The position numbers and the translations under genes are program-made. The notes beneath the pieces are model-generated. The model was not told the DNA's origin. It saw only the letters and a program-made list of their open reading frames with translations, and ran no database searches. Shown piece after piece: positions 8,710 to 19,481 of a stretch of 64,000 bases of DNA. Source of the stretch: an uncultured Pseudodesulfovibrio sp. Lineage in GTDB: Bacteria; Desulfobacterota; Desulfovibrionia; Desulfovibrionales; Desulfovibrionaceae. Location of the stretch: NCBI RefSeq assembly GCF_963664965.1, contig NZ_OY761823.1, positions 2,994,001-3,058,000 of the forward strand, read 5' to 3'. Position 1 is the first letter of the stretch; every line of letters starts with the position of its first letter.

Positions 8710-11700
8710 ATGCCCAAACGCACAGATATCAAGAAGATCATGCTGATCGGGTCCGGCCCCATTGTCATTGGCCAGGCCTGCGAGTTCGACTATTCCGGTA
8801 CCCAGGCGCTCAAAGCGCTGAAAGAAGAAGGGTACGAGGTAGTCCTGGTCAATTCCAATCCCGCATCAATCATGACCGATCCGGAGTTGGCCGACGCCAC
8901 TTACATTGAACCCATAGAACCGGAAACAGTTGCCCGAATCATCGAGAAAGAGCGCCCCGACGCTCTTTTGCCGACTCTGGGGGGACAGACCGGTCTCAAC
9001 ACCGCCCTCGCCGTTGCTGACATGGGTGTGCTCGACAAATTCAATGTCGAACTCATCGGTGCCGACATCGACGTCATCAACAAGGCGGAAAGCCGCGAAG
9101 AATTCCGTGAGGCCATGGAAAACATCGGCCTGAAGATGCCCCAATCCGGTATCTGCCGTACCATGGACGATGTTCGCGAATGGGGCCAGAAAATCCCGTT
9201 CCCCATCATCGTTCGCCCCGCCTACACACTGGGCGGCTCCGGCGGCGGTGTCGCTTACAATATGGAAGAACTGGAAGAGATCTGCTCCAATGGTCTCGCC
9301 CTATCCATGAAAAGCGAAATCATGCTCGAACGCTCCATTCTCGGATGGAAGGAGTACGAGCTTGAGGTGATGCGCGACAAGAAAGACAACTGCGTCATCA
9401 TCTGCTCCATCGAAAACCTCGACCCCATGGGCGTGCACACCGGCGATTCCGTCACGGTGGCCCCGGCCCAGACTCTCACGGACGACGAGTACCAGAACCT
9501 GCGGGACTACTCGCTTGCCGTCATGCGTGAAATCGGCGTCGAAACCGGTGGATCAAACGTCCAGTTCGCCATCAACCCGGAAGACGGCGAGGTCATCATC
9601 ATCGAGATGAACCCCCGCGTGTCCCGTTCTTCGGCCCTTGCGTCGAAAGCCACCGGATTCCCCATCGCAAAGATCGCGGCCAAACTCGCCGTGGGCTACA
9701 CGCTGGATGAAATTCCCAACGACATCACCCGCGAGACAATGGCCTCCTTTGAACCGGCCATTGATTACTGCGTCATCAAAATCCCGAGATTCACCTTTGA
9801 GAAATTCCCGGGCACGGACGATTACCTGACCACGGCCATGAAGTCCGTCGGTGAAACCATGGCTATCGGCCGCACATTCAAGGAAGCTCTCCAGAAAGGC
9901 CTGCGCTCCCTTGAAACCGGTCACATCGGTCTGGGCAAGAAATTCGAAACCTGTGACATTGACAGGAACGAAATTCTCAAGCTGCTTCGCAAGCCCAACT
10001 CCGAACGCCTGTACGCACTGCGTAACGCGCTTCGCTGCGGCATGACCGAAGACGAAGTCTTTGAGGCCACCAAAATCGACCCGTGGTTCCTGCGCCAGTT
10101 CGTCGACATCTTCGAAATGGAAAAGGAACTCATCGAGTTCGGCAAAAAGGAAGGCGTATCCGCCGAGGCTGACGGCATGGAAGACATGCTGCGGAAAGCC
10201 AAGGAATACGGTTATTCCGACCCGCAGCTCGCCGCCATGTGGCGCACGAGCGAGGATGCTGTCCGTACCCTGAGAAAGGAACTGAACATCATCCCGACCT
10301 ACTATCTGGTCGACACCTGCGCGGCGGAATTCGAAGCCTATACGCCGTATTACTACTCCACATACGAGACCGGACAGGAAAATGTCCGCGACGAAAAGAA
10401 GAAGATAATCATCCTCGGAGGCGGTCCCAACCGCATCGGTCAGGGAATCGAGTTCGACTACTGCTGCTGCCACTCCTCCTTCACCCTGAAGGAAATGGGC
10501 GTGCAGTCCATCATGGTCAACTCCAACCCTGAGACCGTTTCCACCGACTACGACACGTCCGACAAGCTCTACTTCGAGCCGCTGACTTTCGAGGACGTGA
10601 TGAATATCGTCGAATTCGAAAAACCCGACGGCGTGATCGTCCAGTTCGGCGGCCAGACTCCGCTGAACCTCGCCATCCGCCTGATGAATGCGGGCGTGCC
10701 GCTCATCGGCACCAGCCCGGACGCCATCGACCGCGCCGAAGACCGCGAACGCTTCAAGCAGTTCCTGAACAAACTGCACCTCAAGCAGCCGCCGAACGGC
10801 ACGGCCATGTCCATGACAGAAGCCCGTGAAGTCGCTGAAAGCCTCGACTTCCCGCTGGTTCTTCGCCCGTCCTACGTTCTCGGCGGACGCGGCATGGACA
10901 TCGTCTACTCCATGGAAGAATTCGAACACTACTTCCGACACTCTGCACGCGTCGCCCCGGAACATCCAGTACTCATCGACAAATTCCTCGAATACGCAAT
11001 CGAGGTCGACGTCGACGCGCTGGCCGACGGTGAGGACGTCTACATCGGCGGCGTCATGGAACACATCGAAGAAGCCGGAATTCACTCCGGTGATTCGGCA
11101 TCCGTACTGCCGCCCTACAGCCTGAGTTCCGAACTGGTACGAGAAATCGAACGCCAGACCATTGCCATGGCAAAGGAACTCGGCGTCATCGGCCTGATGA
11201 ACGTCCAGTTCGCCATCAAGGACGGCGAGGTATACATCATCGAGGTCAACCCGCGTGCATCGCGTACGGTGCCGTTCGTGTCCAAGGCCACGGGCGTCCC
11301 GCTTGCCAAGCTCGCCACCCGCGTCATGCTGGGCGAAAAGCTCAAGGACCTCAACCCCGCCTCCATGCGTAAGAAAGGACACGTCTCCGTCAAGGAATCC
11401 GTGTTCCCGTTCAGCAAGTTCCCCAATGTGGACGTGCTGCTCGGACCTGAAATGCGCTCCACCGGCGAAGTCATGGGCGTGGACCCGAGCTTCGGCCTTG
11501 CATACATGAAGTCTCAGCTTGCCGCGGGCCAGAAACTGCCCACCAAAGGCTCGGTCTTCATCTCTGTCAACGATTGGGACAAATCCAAGATCGTACTGGT
11601 CGCCCGCGATTTCGAGGCCATGGGCTTCGAAGTCATGGCAACCGGCGGTACGGCGGACTTCCTCAAGGAAAAAGGCGTCAACGTCACCAAGGTCAACAAG

Positions 11701-11946
11701 GTGCACGAAGGCCAGCGTCCCCACGTTGTCGATCACATCAAGAACGGAATGATTGATCTGGTCATCAACACACCGTCCGGCAAAAAAACCGTCGGCGATG
11801 CCAAGATGATCCGCCAGAACACGCTTCTGTACAACATCCCCTACACCACCACGGTGTCGGGTGCCCGGGCCGTTGCCCAGGCCATATTGGAAGTCAAGGA
11901 AACCGGCTTGCAGGTTCAGAGCCTGCAAAAATACTACGGCGCGTAA
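8710..11946 (+). CDS. carB: Carbamoyl phosphate synthase, large subunit
   Basis: 1078 residues, full length. It makes carbamoyl phosphate from bicarbonate, glutamine-derived ammonia and two ATP for pyrimidine and arginine synthesis. Two homologous halves are visible: the first starts [20 protein letters not shown], the second [20 protein letters not shown]. Each carries an ATP-grasp domain with the RPSYVLGG or RPAYTLGG loop. The last ~130 residues form the allosteric MGS-like domain ([23 protein letters not shown] region). The glutaminase subunit carA is not adjacent. purF follows after 40 bases. A hairpin with a T-run precedes the start and could attenuate transcription. Confidence 0.98.
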   Translation: MPKRTDIKKIMLIGSGPIVIGQACEFDYSGTQALKALKEEGYEVVLVNSNPASIMTDPELADATYIEPIEPETVARIIEKERPDALLPTLGGQTGLNTALAVADMGVLDKFNVELIGADIDVINKAESREEFREAMENIGLKMPQSGICRTMDDVREWGQKIPFPIIVRPAYTLGGSGGGVAYNMEELEEICSNGLALSMKSEIMLERSILGWKEYELEVMRDKKDNCVIICSIENLDPMGVHTGDSVTVAPAQTLTDDEYQNLRDYSLAVMREIGVETGGSNVQFAINPEDGEVIIIEMNPRVSRSSALASKATGFPIAKIAAKLAVGYTLDEIPNDITRETMASFEPAIDYCVIKIPRFTFEKFPGTDDYLTTAMKSVGETMAIGRTFKEALQKGLRSLETGHIGLGKKFETCDIDRNEILKLLRKPNSERLYALRNALRCGMTEDEVFEATKIDPWFLRQFVDIFEMEKELIEFGKKEGVSAEADGMEDMLRKAKEYGYSDPQLAAMWRTSEDAVRTLRKELNIIPTYYLVDTCAAEFEAYTPYYYSTYETGQENVRDEKKKIIILGGGPNRIGQGIEFDYCCCHSSFTLKEMGVQSIMVNSNPETVSTDYDTSDKLYFEPLTFEDVMNIVEFEKPDGVIVQFGGQTPLNLAIRLMNAGVPLIGTSPDAIDRAEDRERFKQFLNKLHLKQPPNGTAMSMTEAREVAESLDFPLVLRPSYVLGGRGMDIVYSMEEFEHYFRHSARVAPEHPVLIDKFLEYAIEVDVDALADGEDVYIGGVMEHIEEAGIHSGDSASVLPPYSLSSELVREIERQTIAMAKELGVIGLMNVQFAIKDGEVYIIEVNPRASRTVPFVSKATGVPLAKLATRVMLGEKLKDLNPASMRKKGHVSVKESVFPFSKFPNVDVLLGPEMRSTGEVMGVDPSFGLAYMKSQLAAGQKLPTKGSVFISVNDWDKSKIVLVARDFEAMGFEVMATGGTADFLKEKGVNVTKVNKVHEGQRPHVVDHIKNGMIDLVINTPSGKKTVGDAKMIRQNTLLYNIPYTTTVSGARAVAQAILEVKETGLQVQSLQKYYGA

Positions 11947-11986
11947 ACGCCTAGCTGAAAAGTCAGAAAGGACGACGAGACCAGCC

Positions 11987-13402
11987 ATGAAAAAAGAGTA
12001 TTGCGGACTATTCGGTGTATACGGCCACAAGGAGGCCGCCAGAATGACCTACTTCGGACTCTATGCCCAGCAGCATCGCGGGCAGGAGTCCGCAGGAATA
12101 GTGACCTGGGACGGGGAAAAGATCCGCGAACAGAAAGGTATGGGACTGGTTGCCGACGTGTTCAACGAACGGCATCTGGGCAAGGAACTCAAGGGCGACA
12201 TCGCCATGGGACACATCCGTTACTCCACGACAGGCGCGTCACTGATTCGCAACGCCCAGCCGTTCATAGTCCGGCACGGCAGCCTTCGTCTTGCTCTGGC
12301 GCACAACGGCAACTTGGTGAATACCTACGAGCTTCGTGCAGAACTTGAGGCAAGCGGCTCCATCTTCCAGACCACCATGGATACCGAAGTCTTCGCTCAC
12401 CTCATCATCAAGTATCTGAACGGTTCCGGCGACATTGAAGACGCCATTGCCAAGGCCTGCTCAAGGGTGCGCGGCGCGTTCTCCATGCTCATTCTCGCCA
12501 ACGACAAGCTCATCGCCATCAAGGACCCCAACGGGGTCCGTCCGTTGGCGCTGGGCCGCGTGGGCGACCGATACGTCATCGCCTCCGAGACCTGCGCTTT
12601 TGACCTCATTGAGGCCGAATACCTGCGCCCGCTCAATCCCGGCGAGATGATCACCATTCAGGACAACAAGCTGAAATCCACTCACTACTGTGATTCTCAG
12701 CCGAAACGCCAGTGCATCTTCGAACTGATCTACTTCGCCCGTCCTGACTCCCATGTCTTCGGTGACGTCGTGTACGAACGTCGCAAGGCCATGGGTGCCA
12801 TGCTTGCCAAGGAAGCTCCGGTGGACGCAGACTTTGTCATGCCGTTCCCGGATTCCGGCAACTACGCTGCTGTCGGTTATTCGCAGGAATCCGGCGTGCC
12901 GCTTGAACTTGCCATGATTCGAAATCACTACGTCGGCCGAACATTCATTCAGCCTTCGCAGGACATGCGCGACTTCTCTGTCCGCGTGAAACTGAATCCG
13001 GTCAAGTCCATGGTGCAAGGCAAACGCATCATCATCGTGGAAGACTCCATTGTGCGCGGCACAACCATCCGCGCCCGAGTGAAAAAGCTGCGCGAACTCG
13101 GCGCACGGGAAATTCATCTGCGGGTCAGTTGCCCGCCGATCAAAAACCCCTGCTTCTACGGCATTGACTTCTCGTCCAAGGGCGAACTCATCGCAGCACA
13201 TCATACACAGGAAGATATCGCCCGATTCCTCGGAATCGAGTCCCTGCACTACCTGACCATCCCCGGCCTCCTCGACTCGGTCACCGACGACGACGCATGG
13301 TGTCTCGCCTGCTTCGACGGCAACTACCCGATTCCTTTGGCCAACAAGATGGGCAAAGACTGCCTTGAGGCTGCTCCGGGAATCATCAAGGAATTCTGCT
13401 AG
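11987..13402 (+). CDS. purF: Amidophosphoribosyltransferase
   Basis: A 471-residue enzyme that commits PRPP and glutamine to purine synthesis. The start at 11987 gives MKKEYCGLFGVY, so the nucleophile would be C6, exposed by removal of a five-residue propeptide as in Bacillus PurF. The PRPP-binding loop IIIVEDSIVRGTT is intact. Cysteines in KRQCIFE, NPCFYG and WCLACFDGNYP match the [4Fe-4S] ligands of the Bacillus-type enzyme, so this is the oxygen-sensitive iron-sulfur class. A longer frame reaches back into carB but the homology begins here. It lies in a run with carB and kpsF. Confidence 0.97.
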   Translation: MKKEYCGLFGVYGHKEAARMTYFGLYAQQHRGQESAGIVTWDGEKIREQKGMGLVADVFNERHLGKELKGDIAMGHIRYSTTGASLIRNAQPFIVRHGSLRLALAHNGNLVNTYELRAELEASGSIFQTTMDTEVFAHLIIKYLNGSGDIEDAIAKACSRVRGAFSMLILANDKLIAIKDPNGVRPLALGRVGDRYVIASETCAFDLIEAEYLRPLNPGEMITIQDNKLKSTHYCDSQPKRQCIFELIYFARPDSHVFGDVVYERRKAMGAMLAKEAPVDADFVMPFPDSGNYAAVGYSQESGVPLELAMIRNHYVGRTFIQPSQDMRDFSVRVKLNPVKSMVQGKRIIIVEDSIVRGTTIRARVKKLRELGAREIHLRVSCPPIKNPCFYGIDFSSKGELIAAHHTQEDIARFLGIESLHYLTIPGLLDSVTDDDAWCLACFDGNYPIPLANKMGKDCLEAAPGIIKEFC

Positions 13403-13413
13403 CAGGAGCCTGC

Positions 13414-14430
13414 ATGGGTACCATGTCCAAAAATACAGATTGGCTTGAACTGGCCCGCGAGGTCCTTGATATAGAAATCGAGGGCCTTGAGGCGGTGAAA
13501 GGACAACTCGACGAACAGTTTGCCAAGGCAGTCACTGCCATGGCGCAATGTTCCGGACGCGTCGTCATTACCGGCGTGGGCAAGTCAGGGCTTGTGGGCC
13601 GGAAAATCGCAGCCACCCTGTCAAGTACGGGAACGCCGTCCTTCTTCCTTCACCCGGTGGAAGGCGCACACGGCGACATGGGCATGATCCGCAAGGAAGA
13701 CGTGGTGCTCGCCATCTCCAATTCCGGCGGAACTGACGAACTCAACGCCATCATTCCCACCCTGCGCTCTCTCGGCACCACGGTCATCGCCATGACGGGC
13801 AACCCGGCCTCGGCCATGTCCGAACTGAGTGACATGACCATCAAGGTCAAGGTCCCGCGCGAGGCATGCCGGATGGGACTGGCTCCCACGTCAAGCACGA
13901 CCGCGCAACTGGCCGTGGGTGATGCTCTGGCTGTTTGCCTCATGGAATGGAAGTCCTTCGATAAAGAGGATTTCAAAAAATTCCATCCCGGCGGATCGCT
14001 CGGGCAACGCCTTGCCACCTGCGTCGATCAGCTCATGCACACCGAAGGACTTCCGGTCGTCCGGGATGACGTCACGCTGAAAACAGCACTTGAGACACTC
14101 AATTCCGGCGGTCTCGGATTGGTCGGCATCGTTGATGAGAACTCCGTGCTCAAAGGCGTTTTCACGGACGGCGACGTACGACGCGAAGTCTGCTGCGGTC
14201 CGTTCGATCTTGATCGCCCGGTCACCGAAGTCATGACGGCCTCACCCCGCCGAGCCACGGTTGGCGAATCATCCGCCCATGTGCTCGACATCATGGAACA
14301 GCATGAAATCACGGTGCTTCCCGTGGTGAACGACAACAGCGAACTGGTGGGCATGGTTCACCTGCACGACCTGCTCGGCAAAGGCTCGCTGCGGTTCTCC
14401 AATGGCCTCGGTAAAAGGAGCGCCGGATAA
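13414..14430 (+). CDS. kpsF: Arabinose-5-phosphate isomerase (KpsF/GutQ family)
   Basis: A 338-residue sugar isomerase that converts ribulose 5-phosphate to arabinose 5-phosphate, the first step to the Kdo of lipopolysaccharide. The N-terminal SIS domain includes VVITGVGKSGLVGRKIAATL and the HPVEGAHGDMGM loop with the catalytic histidine. FHPGGSLGQRL leads into two C-terminal CBS domains. AGGAG six bases upstream supports the start at 13414. It follows purF by 11 bases, so the two are likely co-transcribed. Confidence 0.93.
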   Translation: MGTMSKNTDWLELAREVLDIEIEGLEAVKGQLDEQFAKAVTAMAQCSGRVVITGVGKSGLVGRKIAATLSSTGTPSFFLHPVEGAHGDMGMIRKEDVVLAISNSGGTDELNAIIPTLRSLGTTVIAMTGNPASAMSELSDMTIKVKVPREACRMGLAPTSSTTAQLAVGDALAVCLMEWKSFDKEDFKKFHPGGSLGQRLATCVDQLMHTEGLPVVRDDVTLKTALETLNSGGLGLVGIVDENSVLKGVFTDGDVRREVCCGPFDLDRPVTEVMTASPRRATVGESSAHVLDIMEQHEITVLPVVNDNSELVGMVHLHDLLGKGSLRFSNGLGKRSAG

Positions 14431-14445
14431 CCGGCGACAAAGCCA

Positions 14446-15009
14446 ATGTCCCTTACCCAGACCGGCGATTCCGATATATGTAGACGGTGTTCCCTCCAGG
14501 GACCGACGTGCTGCCGCATTGCCCATGGACAGGAAGAGTTCTGCTTCCCGCTGTCCCAGATCGAAAAGGAACGGATTCAGGAGCATGTTCCGTATACCGG
14601 GGGCTTTGAACTGTCCCCCAACTCCGCTGCCTTCATAGACAACGCCTGCCGTCTGTTTCCCGGGGAAGAGGACACGGTCCGCAAACTGTTCCCCGAAGGC
14701 AAGGACCACTTCCGTCTGGCGGTGGACTCCATGGGTGCCTGCCGTTTTCTCGGCCCTGAAGGATGCGAAATCCCGCAGGAAGCCAGACCATACTACTGCC
14801 GTCTTTTCCCGTTCTGGATGGCAGGACATGAAATTATATTTTTCGATTCTCCCATCTGCCTCGCACGACGGGAGGAAAAGACCCTGACACGAATGCTGAG
14901 AGGCCTTGATATGAACAAGGCCACAGTCAAAGACCTCTACGGACGACTCCGACTGGTCTGGGGACTGCCGCCCGCACGAGGCGCCTCAAAGGTAAAAAAA
15001 GGTTTCTGA
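14446..15009 (+). CDS. YkgJ-type cysteine cluster protein
   Basis: A 187-residue protein of the zinc/iron-chelating YkgJ (CxxCxxxCC) family. CRRCSLQGPTCCRI appears at the N-terminus, then GACRFLGPEGCEI and RPYYCRLFPFW, which is the standard distribution of the eight-cysteine cluster. The biochemical role of the family is not settled. It lies between kpsF and mrcA in a tight + strand operon (15 and 5 base gaps). A second copy of this domain occurs in the window fused to a phosphatase (37716-38801). Confidence 0.85.
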   Translation: MSLTQTGDSDICRRCSLQGPTCCRIAHGQEEFCFPLSQIEKERIQEHVPYTGGFELSPNSAAFIDNACRLFPGEEDTVRKLFPEGKDHFRLAVDSMGACRFLGPEGCEIPQEARPYYCRLFPFWMAGHEIIFFDSPICLARREEKTLTRMLRGLDMNKATVKDLYGRLRLVWGLPPARGASKVKKGF

Positions 15010-15014
15010 TTTCC

Positions 15015-17360
15015 ATGAAAACATTGAAAATACTGCTCGTTATCTTTCTGATCTGCCTTGTCGCCGGTATCGGTGCAGCCTTCGGCCTCTACAACTGGGC
15101 CGCCAAGGACCTGCCCGGATTCAAGAAAATCACCGACTACAATCCTCCGCTCGTCACCACGGTTTATGCGAAAGACAATCAGGTACTCGGCTATTTTTAC
15201 AAGGAAAAACGCTTTCTCGTGACCCTTGACCAGATGTCCGAGTGGCTGCCCAAGGCATTCCTTGCCGCCGAGGACGCGAGCTTCTATCAACATGACGGCG
15301 TTGATCTTACCGCCATTGCCCGCGCGTTCGTGGCAAACATGAAAGCCGGACGCACCAAACAGGGCGGATCAACCATCACGCAGCAGATCATCAAACGCCT
15401 GCTCCTGACTTCGGAAAAGAGCTACAAACGAAAGCTCAAGGAAGCCATTCTCGCCTTCCGTCTGGAAAACTATCTGACCAAGGAAGAAATCCTCACCATC
15501 TATCTGAACCAGATTTTCCTCGGAGCACACTCGTACGGCATCGAGGCTGCGGCCCGCACCTATTTCGCCAAGCATGCAAAAGACCTGTCCATCGCACAGT
15601 CCGCCATGCTCGCGGGCTTGCCGCAGGCACCCAGCCGCTACAATCCCTACAAGAACTTCAAGTTGGCGAAACAACGCCAGCTCTACGTGCTTGAACAGAT
15701 GCACCATCTGAACTGGATTTCCACTGCCCAGTACAAGGAAGCACTGGCAGAAGAAATAGTGCTCTCAAGCATGCCTGACCCGTCGTGGAAAACCGGCGCG
15801 TACTATCTTGAAGAAGTGCGCCGCTGGCTCATTGATGAATACGGCGAGGAAACCGTGTACAAAGGCGGCCTGACGGTCACCACCTCCTGTGACATGAAAC
15901 ATCAGGCTCTCGCGGAAAAAGCACTCAGGCGCGGGCTGCTCAACTCGGCAAAACGGAGAGGCTGGCTCGGCCCGATTGAAAACATCAATCCCGGTGACGT
16001 ATCCCGTATTCTGGAAGAAGGTCCTCAGGATACTGAAAAGATAATGGAAAAGGACAACCCGTTCAAGGCATGGGTCGCCAAGGTGGAAAAAGACAAGGCC
16101 TTTGTCCGCTTCGGCAAATATCAGGGCATTATTCCTCTCAAGGCAGTCTGGTGGGTGCGTGAACCCGACATCAAGAAAAGCCATGAGGACGCGCCGAATC
16201 CCAAGGATGTCCGAAAGGTACTCAAACGCGGCGACGTGATATGGGTCACTGTCAACAAAGCTCCGGAAGCCGAGGAAGGCATCTGGGAACTCGACCTTGA
16301 ACGCGAACCACTCGTGGAAGGCGCATTGGTTTCCATCAAGCCGGACACCGGCGAAGTCCCGGCTCTGGTCGGCGGCTATTCCTTCAACAAGAGCCAGTTC
16401 AACCGCGCCACGCAGGCCAAACGCCAGCCCGGTTCGGCCTTCAAGCCCATTGTCTATTCCACTGCCATCGACAACGGGTATACCCCGGCATCCATCATTC
16501 TGGACGCCCCGATCGTGTATGCCAACGACGAACAGGGCAAGCTCTGGCGTCCCCAAAACTTTGAAGGGACTTTCGAAGGCCCCACTCTGCTGCGGACCGC
16601 GCTGGTCAAATCCAAAAACCTCGTGACCATCCGCATTGCCCAGAAACTCGGCATCAGAAAAATCATCGAACGCGCCAAGGCATTGGGCCTTCGCACCGAG
16701 TTCCCGGCAGACCTGTCAGTATCCCTGGGTTCGGCAGTCGTCTCGCTCGTCAACCTGTGCGAGGCCTACACCGCATTTGCCCGCGGCGGTTCCTACATCA
16801 AGCCGCGCATCGTACTTTCCGTCAACTCCGCATGGGGCGAGGAACTGTACAGCTCTGTCCCGGAAACAGTGGATGCCATCAGCCCGCAGACCGCATACAT
16901 CATGGCTTCACTCATGAAGCAGGTTGTCCAGAACGGTACCGGCTGGCGCGCCAAGGTGCTCAAACGTCCCATCGCAGGCAAGACCGGCACATCAAACAAC
17001 GAACAGGACGCATGGTTCATGGGCTATACCCCCTACCTGCTCACCGGCGTCTATGTCGGCTTTGACGAACTCAAGCCCATGGGCAAATGGGAAACCGGTT
17101 CCCGTGCGGCAAGCCCCATATGGGTATCCTACCGCAAAGGCGTGGAAGAAGATTACCCATATCAGGACTTCACCCAGCCGCCGGGAATTGTTATGGTCAA
17201 TGTGGATGCCAATTCCGGCAAGCTCGCTTCGTCCGGCTCATCAAAGGAATTCTTCCTGCCGTTCAAGGAAGGCACCCAGCCGACAGAAAGAGCAGGAAGC
17301 GGCAGCGCAGGCTCCGACACCCCGGCATCGGCGGACGATCTGTTCAAGCAGACATTCTAG
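15015..17360 (+). CDS. mrcA: Penicillin-binding protein 1A (bifunctional peptidoglycan synthase)
   Basis: A 781-residue class A PBP. One N-terminal membrane anchor (LLVIFLICLVAGIGAAFGLY) is followed by a GT51 glycosyltransferase domain with the catalytic EDASFYQHDGVD motif and QGGSTITQQI. An OB-like linker comes next, then the transpeptidase domain with active-site SAFKP, SKN and KTGTSNN. The tail is Ser/Gly-rich and probably disordered (GSGSAGSDTPASADD). It polymerises and cross-links peptidoglycan outside the inner membrane. It is the last large gene of the envelope-linked run after kpsF. Confidence 0.95.
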   Translation: MKTLKILLVIFLICLVAGIGAAFGLYNWAAKDLPGFKKITDYNPPLVTTVYAKDNQVLGYFYKEKRFLVTLDQMSEWLPKAFLAAEDASFYQHDGVDLTAIARAFVANMKAGRTKQGGSTITQQIIKRLLLTSEKSYKRKLKEAILAFRLENYLTKEEILTIYLNQIFLGAHSYGIEAAARTYFAKHAKDLSIAQSAMLAGLPQAPSRYNPYKNFKLAKQRQLYVLEQMHHLNWISTAQYKEALAEEIVLSSMPDPSWKTGAYYLEEVRRWLIDEYGEETVYKGGLTVTTSCDMKHQALAEKALRRGLLNSAKRRGWLGPIENINPGDVSRILEEGPQDTEKIMEKDNPFKAWVAKVEKDKAFVRFGKYQGIIPLKAVWWVREPDIKKSHEDAPNPKDVRKVLKRGDVIWVTVNKAPEAEEGIWELDLEREPLVEGALVSIKPDTGEVPALVGGYSFNKSQFNRATQAKRQPGSAFKPIVYSTAIDNGYTPASIILDAPIVYANDEQGKLWRPQNFEGTFEGPTLLRTALVKSKNLVTIRIAQKLGIRKIIERAKALGLRTEFPADLSVSLGSAVVSLVNLCEAYTAFARGGSYIKPRIVLSVNSAWGEELYSSVPETVDAISPQTAYIMASLMKQVVQNGTGWRAKVLKRPIAGKTGTSNNEQDAWFMGYTPYLLTGVYVGFDELKPMGKWETGSRAASPIWVSYRKGVEEDYPYQDFTQPPGIVMVNVDANSGKLASSGSSKEFFLPFKEGTQPTERAGSGSAGSDTPASADDLFKQTF

Positions 17361-17391
17361 GAGCCGATGAACACATAAAAAAGGATTCGAC

Positions 17392-18174
17392 ATGGAACTC
17401 GATCTCTATCAGGTAGATGCGTTTGCGGAAAATGTTTTCAGCGGCAACCCTGCGGCGATCGTCCCACTGTTCGAATGGTTGAGCGACGATCTCATGCAGA
17501 ACATCGCTGCGGAGAACAATCTGTCCGAAACCGCCTTTTTCGTTCGCAAGGGAGAATACTTCGAACTCCGCTGGTTTACCACGGAGTCCGAAGTCGACCT
17601 CTGCGGCCACGCCACACTTGCCAGCGCACATGTCCTCTATGAACATCTCGACTATGCCGATCCGGTCGTGGTCTTCGAGACCAAGAGCGGCCGTCTGTTC
17701 GTAGACCGCGAGGACAACAAGTATTCACTGGATGTCCCGGCATGGGGTGTTCGCGAAATTCAGGTAACCGAGCGCGTCGCCAAGGCGCTTGGCGTACGCC
17801 CCGCCGAGCTCTACATGGGAGAACGCGACATGATGGCCGTCTTTGACAATGAAAGGACTGTCCGAGAACTCACTCCGGACTTCCGCCTTGTCTCGCAGCT
17901 TGACGGCATGTGTATGATCTGCACCGCGCCCGCTCTCGATTTCGATTTCGTCTCGCGCACCTTTGTTCCCGAAGAGGGAATTCCAGAAGACCCAGTCACC
18001 GGCTCCGCACACTGCACGCTCGTCCCGTTCTGGGCCGACCGCCTCGGCAAATCCGAACTCGCGGCATTTCAGGCCTCGAAACGCGGCGGCAGGCTGGACT
18101 GCGAACACCTCAGCGACCGCGTCAAGATCGCTGGAAAATGCGTTACCTATCTGAAAGGACAAATCATCCTGTAG
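17392..18174 (+). CDS. PhzF family isomerase
   Basis: A 260-residue protein of the PhzF/diaminopimelate-epimerase fold. N-terminal DLYQVDAFAENVFSGNPAAI and NNLSETAFFV (with the catalytic glutamate) are the family hallmarks. EDPVTGSAHCTLVPFW begins the second half-domain signature. Family members isomerise small metabolites; only a few, such as PhzF itself, have known substrates, and nothing here points to phenazine synthesis. AAGGA six bases upstream supports the start. It is followed after eight bases by a tautomerase-like gene, so the pair may act on related small carboxylates. Confidence 0.9.
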   Translation: MELDLYQVDAFAENVFSGNPAAIVPLFEWLSDDLMQNIAAENNLSETAFFVRKGEYFELRWFTTESEVDLCGHATLASAHVLYEHLDYADPVVVFETKSGRLFVDREDNKYSLDVPAWGVREIQVTERVAKALGVRPAELYMGERDMMAVFDNERTVRELTPDFRLVSQLDGMCMICTAPALDFDFVSRTFVPEEGIPEDPVTGSAHCTLVPFWADRLGKSELAAFQASKRGGRLDCEHLSDRVKIAGKCVTYLKGQIIL

Positions 18175-18182
18175 GAGTTCAC

Positions 18183-18527
18183 ATGCCATTCATCAAAGTT
18201 GAAACGAACGTTGTCATTGATGAGGCGGACATCCCTTCCGTCACGAAAAAGATGTCCGAACTCGCGGCTTCCATGCTTGGCAAACCCGAAACCTATGTCC
18301 TTGCCATTCTGACCCCGGAAAAACCGCTGCTCTTCGGGGGAACAGACGCCCCGGCAGCGTACGTCACCCTTGATTCGATAGGCCTGCCCGAGGATCGCAC
18401 CACCGATCTTTCAAAAGAGATTTGCGGCTTCCTTGCCTCCAATCTCGGCATTCCCGGCAACCGCGTCTACATCGCGTTCGGCGACATTCAACGCCATCTG
18501 TTCGGCTGGGATGGAAAGACATTTTAA
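18183..18527 (+). CDS. MIF/phenylpyruvate tautomerase-like protein
   Basis: A 114-residue protein that begins MPFIKVETN, keeping the Pro2 that acts as catalytic base in the tautomerase superfamily once Met is removed. The pattern of two beta-alpha-beta repeats, GKPETYVLAIL mid-protein and NRVYIAFGDIQRHLFGWDG at the end, fits macrophage migration inhibitory factor-like proteins. Homologues tautomerise keto-enol acids in vitro, and the natural substrate is unknown. AGGAG sits before the start. The gene directly follows phzF. Confidence 0.85.
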   Translation: MPFIKVETNVVIDEADIPSVTKKMSELAASMLGKPETYVLAILTPEKPLLFGGTDAPAAYVTLDSIGLPEDRTTDLSKEICGFLASNLGIPGNRVYIAFGDIQRHLFGWDGKTF

Positions 18528-18607
18528 ATCCATGAAAGTCATCGACCATATTCCCGCTCTCCATCACAATTACAAACACACAATGCGCGCCACAGTCCGG
18601 AGCAATA

Positions 18608-19438
18608 ATGAATGATTTCTTTCATGATCCATATGTAATAAAAGCAATACAAAGCATAAGCCTCGCTCTGGTCGTATTCATTCTGACCAAAATCACGACA
18701 GCCGTCGTCACCAGAAAAGGCAAACGTTTCTCGGAAGCCTCTTTCGCCATCAAGTTCACAGCGACCTGCCTGTTCGGGATAACGCTAATTTTCATCTGGC
18801 TGGAAGGGTTCGGCCCCATACTGACAGCAATGACAATTGTAGCAGCGGCATTGACGATCGTATCCAAGGAGCTTCTTCTCAATTTTCTGGGATCATTCGT
18901 TATCTTCTGGAGAGAACTGTTTGCAATAGGAGACCGGGTTCAGGTCGGGGAATCCTCCGGGGATGTCATAGACAAAGGCCTCATGTACTTCACCCTTCTG
19001 GAAGCAGGAACTCCCGGCTCGACAGGGCACAGCACAGGCCGCCTCATCAAGGTCCCCAATGCATTGGCGCTGACCCAACCGGTTTCCAACGCCACACGGG
19101 GAGCAGGACACGTATGGCATGAAATCAAGATTGCCATAACCAAGGAAAGTGATTGGGAAGAAGCCAAAAGCATTCTTCTGTCGGCGATCGAAGACTATTA
19201 CACGCAGGAAAAAATCAATCTCACTCGAATCAAGAAGGAATTCGAAAGGAAACGGGTCTTCTTCAAGCAACTCTCCCCCCGCGCCTATCTGGATATTACC
19301 ACAGGGGGAATAGAATTAACCGTGAGATATATCTGCAAATCCCGAATGATACGGGAAAGCCGGGATCATATCCTTTCGAAATTCCTTCATGAAATGAAGC
19401 AGGCAAAAATCACGCTTGCCAACGAGCAACTCTGCTAA
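18608..19438 (+). CDS. Small-conductance mechanosensitive channel family protein (MscS-like)
   Basis: A 276-residue membrane protein with three hydrophobic helices. The pore-lining segment (FLGSFVIFWRELFAIGDRV) leads into the beta domain with the MscS signature GDRVQVGESSGDV. The C-terminal alpha/beta domain is present. MscS channels release solutes under membrane tension; a role in osmotic protection is family inference. GGAGC upstream supports the start. It converges on the TauE gene with no recognisable terminator between them. Confidence 0.85.
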   Translation: MNDFFHDPYVIKAIQSISLALVVFILTKITTAVVTRKGKRFSEASFAIKFTATCLFGITLIFIWLEGFGPILTAMTIVAAALTIVSKELLLNFLGSFVIFWRELFAIGDRVQVGESSGDVIDKGLMYFTLLEAGTPGSTGHSTGRLIKVPNALALTQPVSNATRGAGHVWHEIKIAITKESDWEEAKSILLSAIEDYYTQEKINLTRIKKEFERKRVFFKQLSPRAYLDITTGGIELTVRYICKSRMIRESRDHILSKFLHEMKQAKITLANEQLC

Positions 19439-19481
19439 TCGCAAATAAACACGCTTCTTTTCGCCCCAAAGCCCAAGACGA

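Noticed and set aside
9553-12030. Very long open frame on the - strand opposite carB
   Set aside because: It mirrors the carB reading frame codon by codon, has no ribosome site or recognisable domain, and carB is unmistakable on the + strand.
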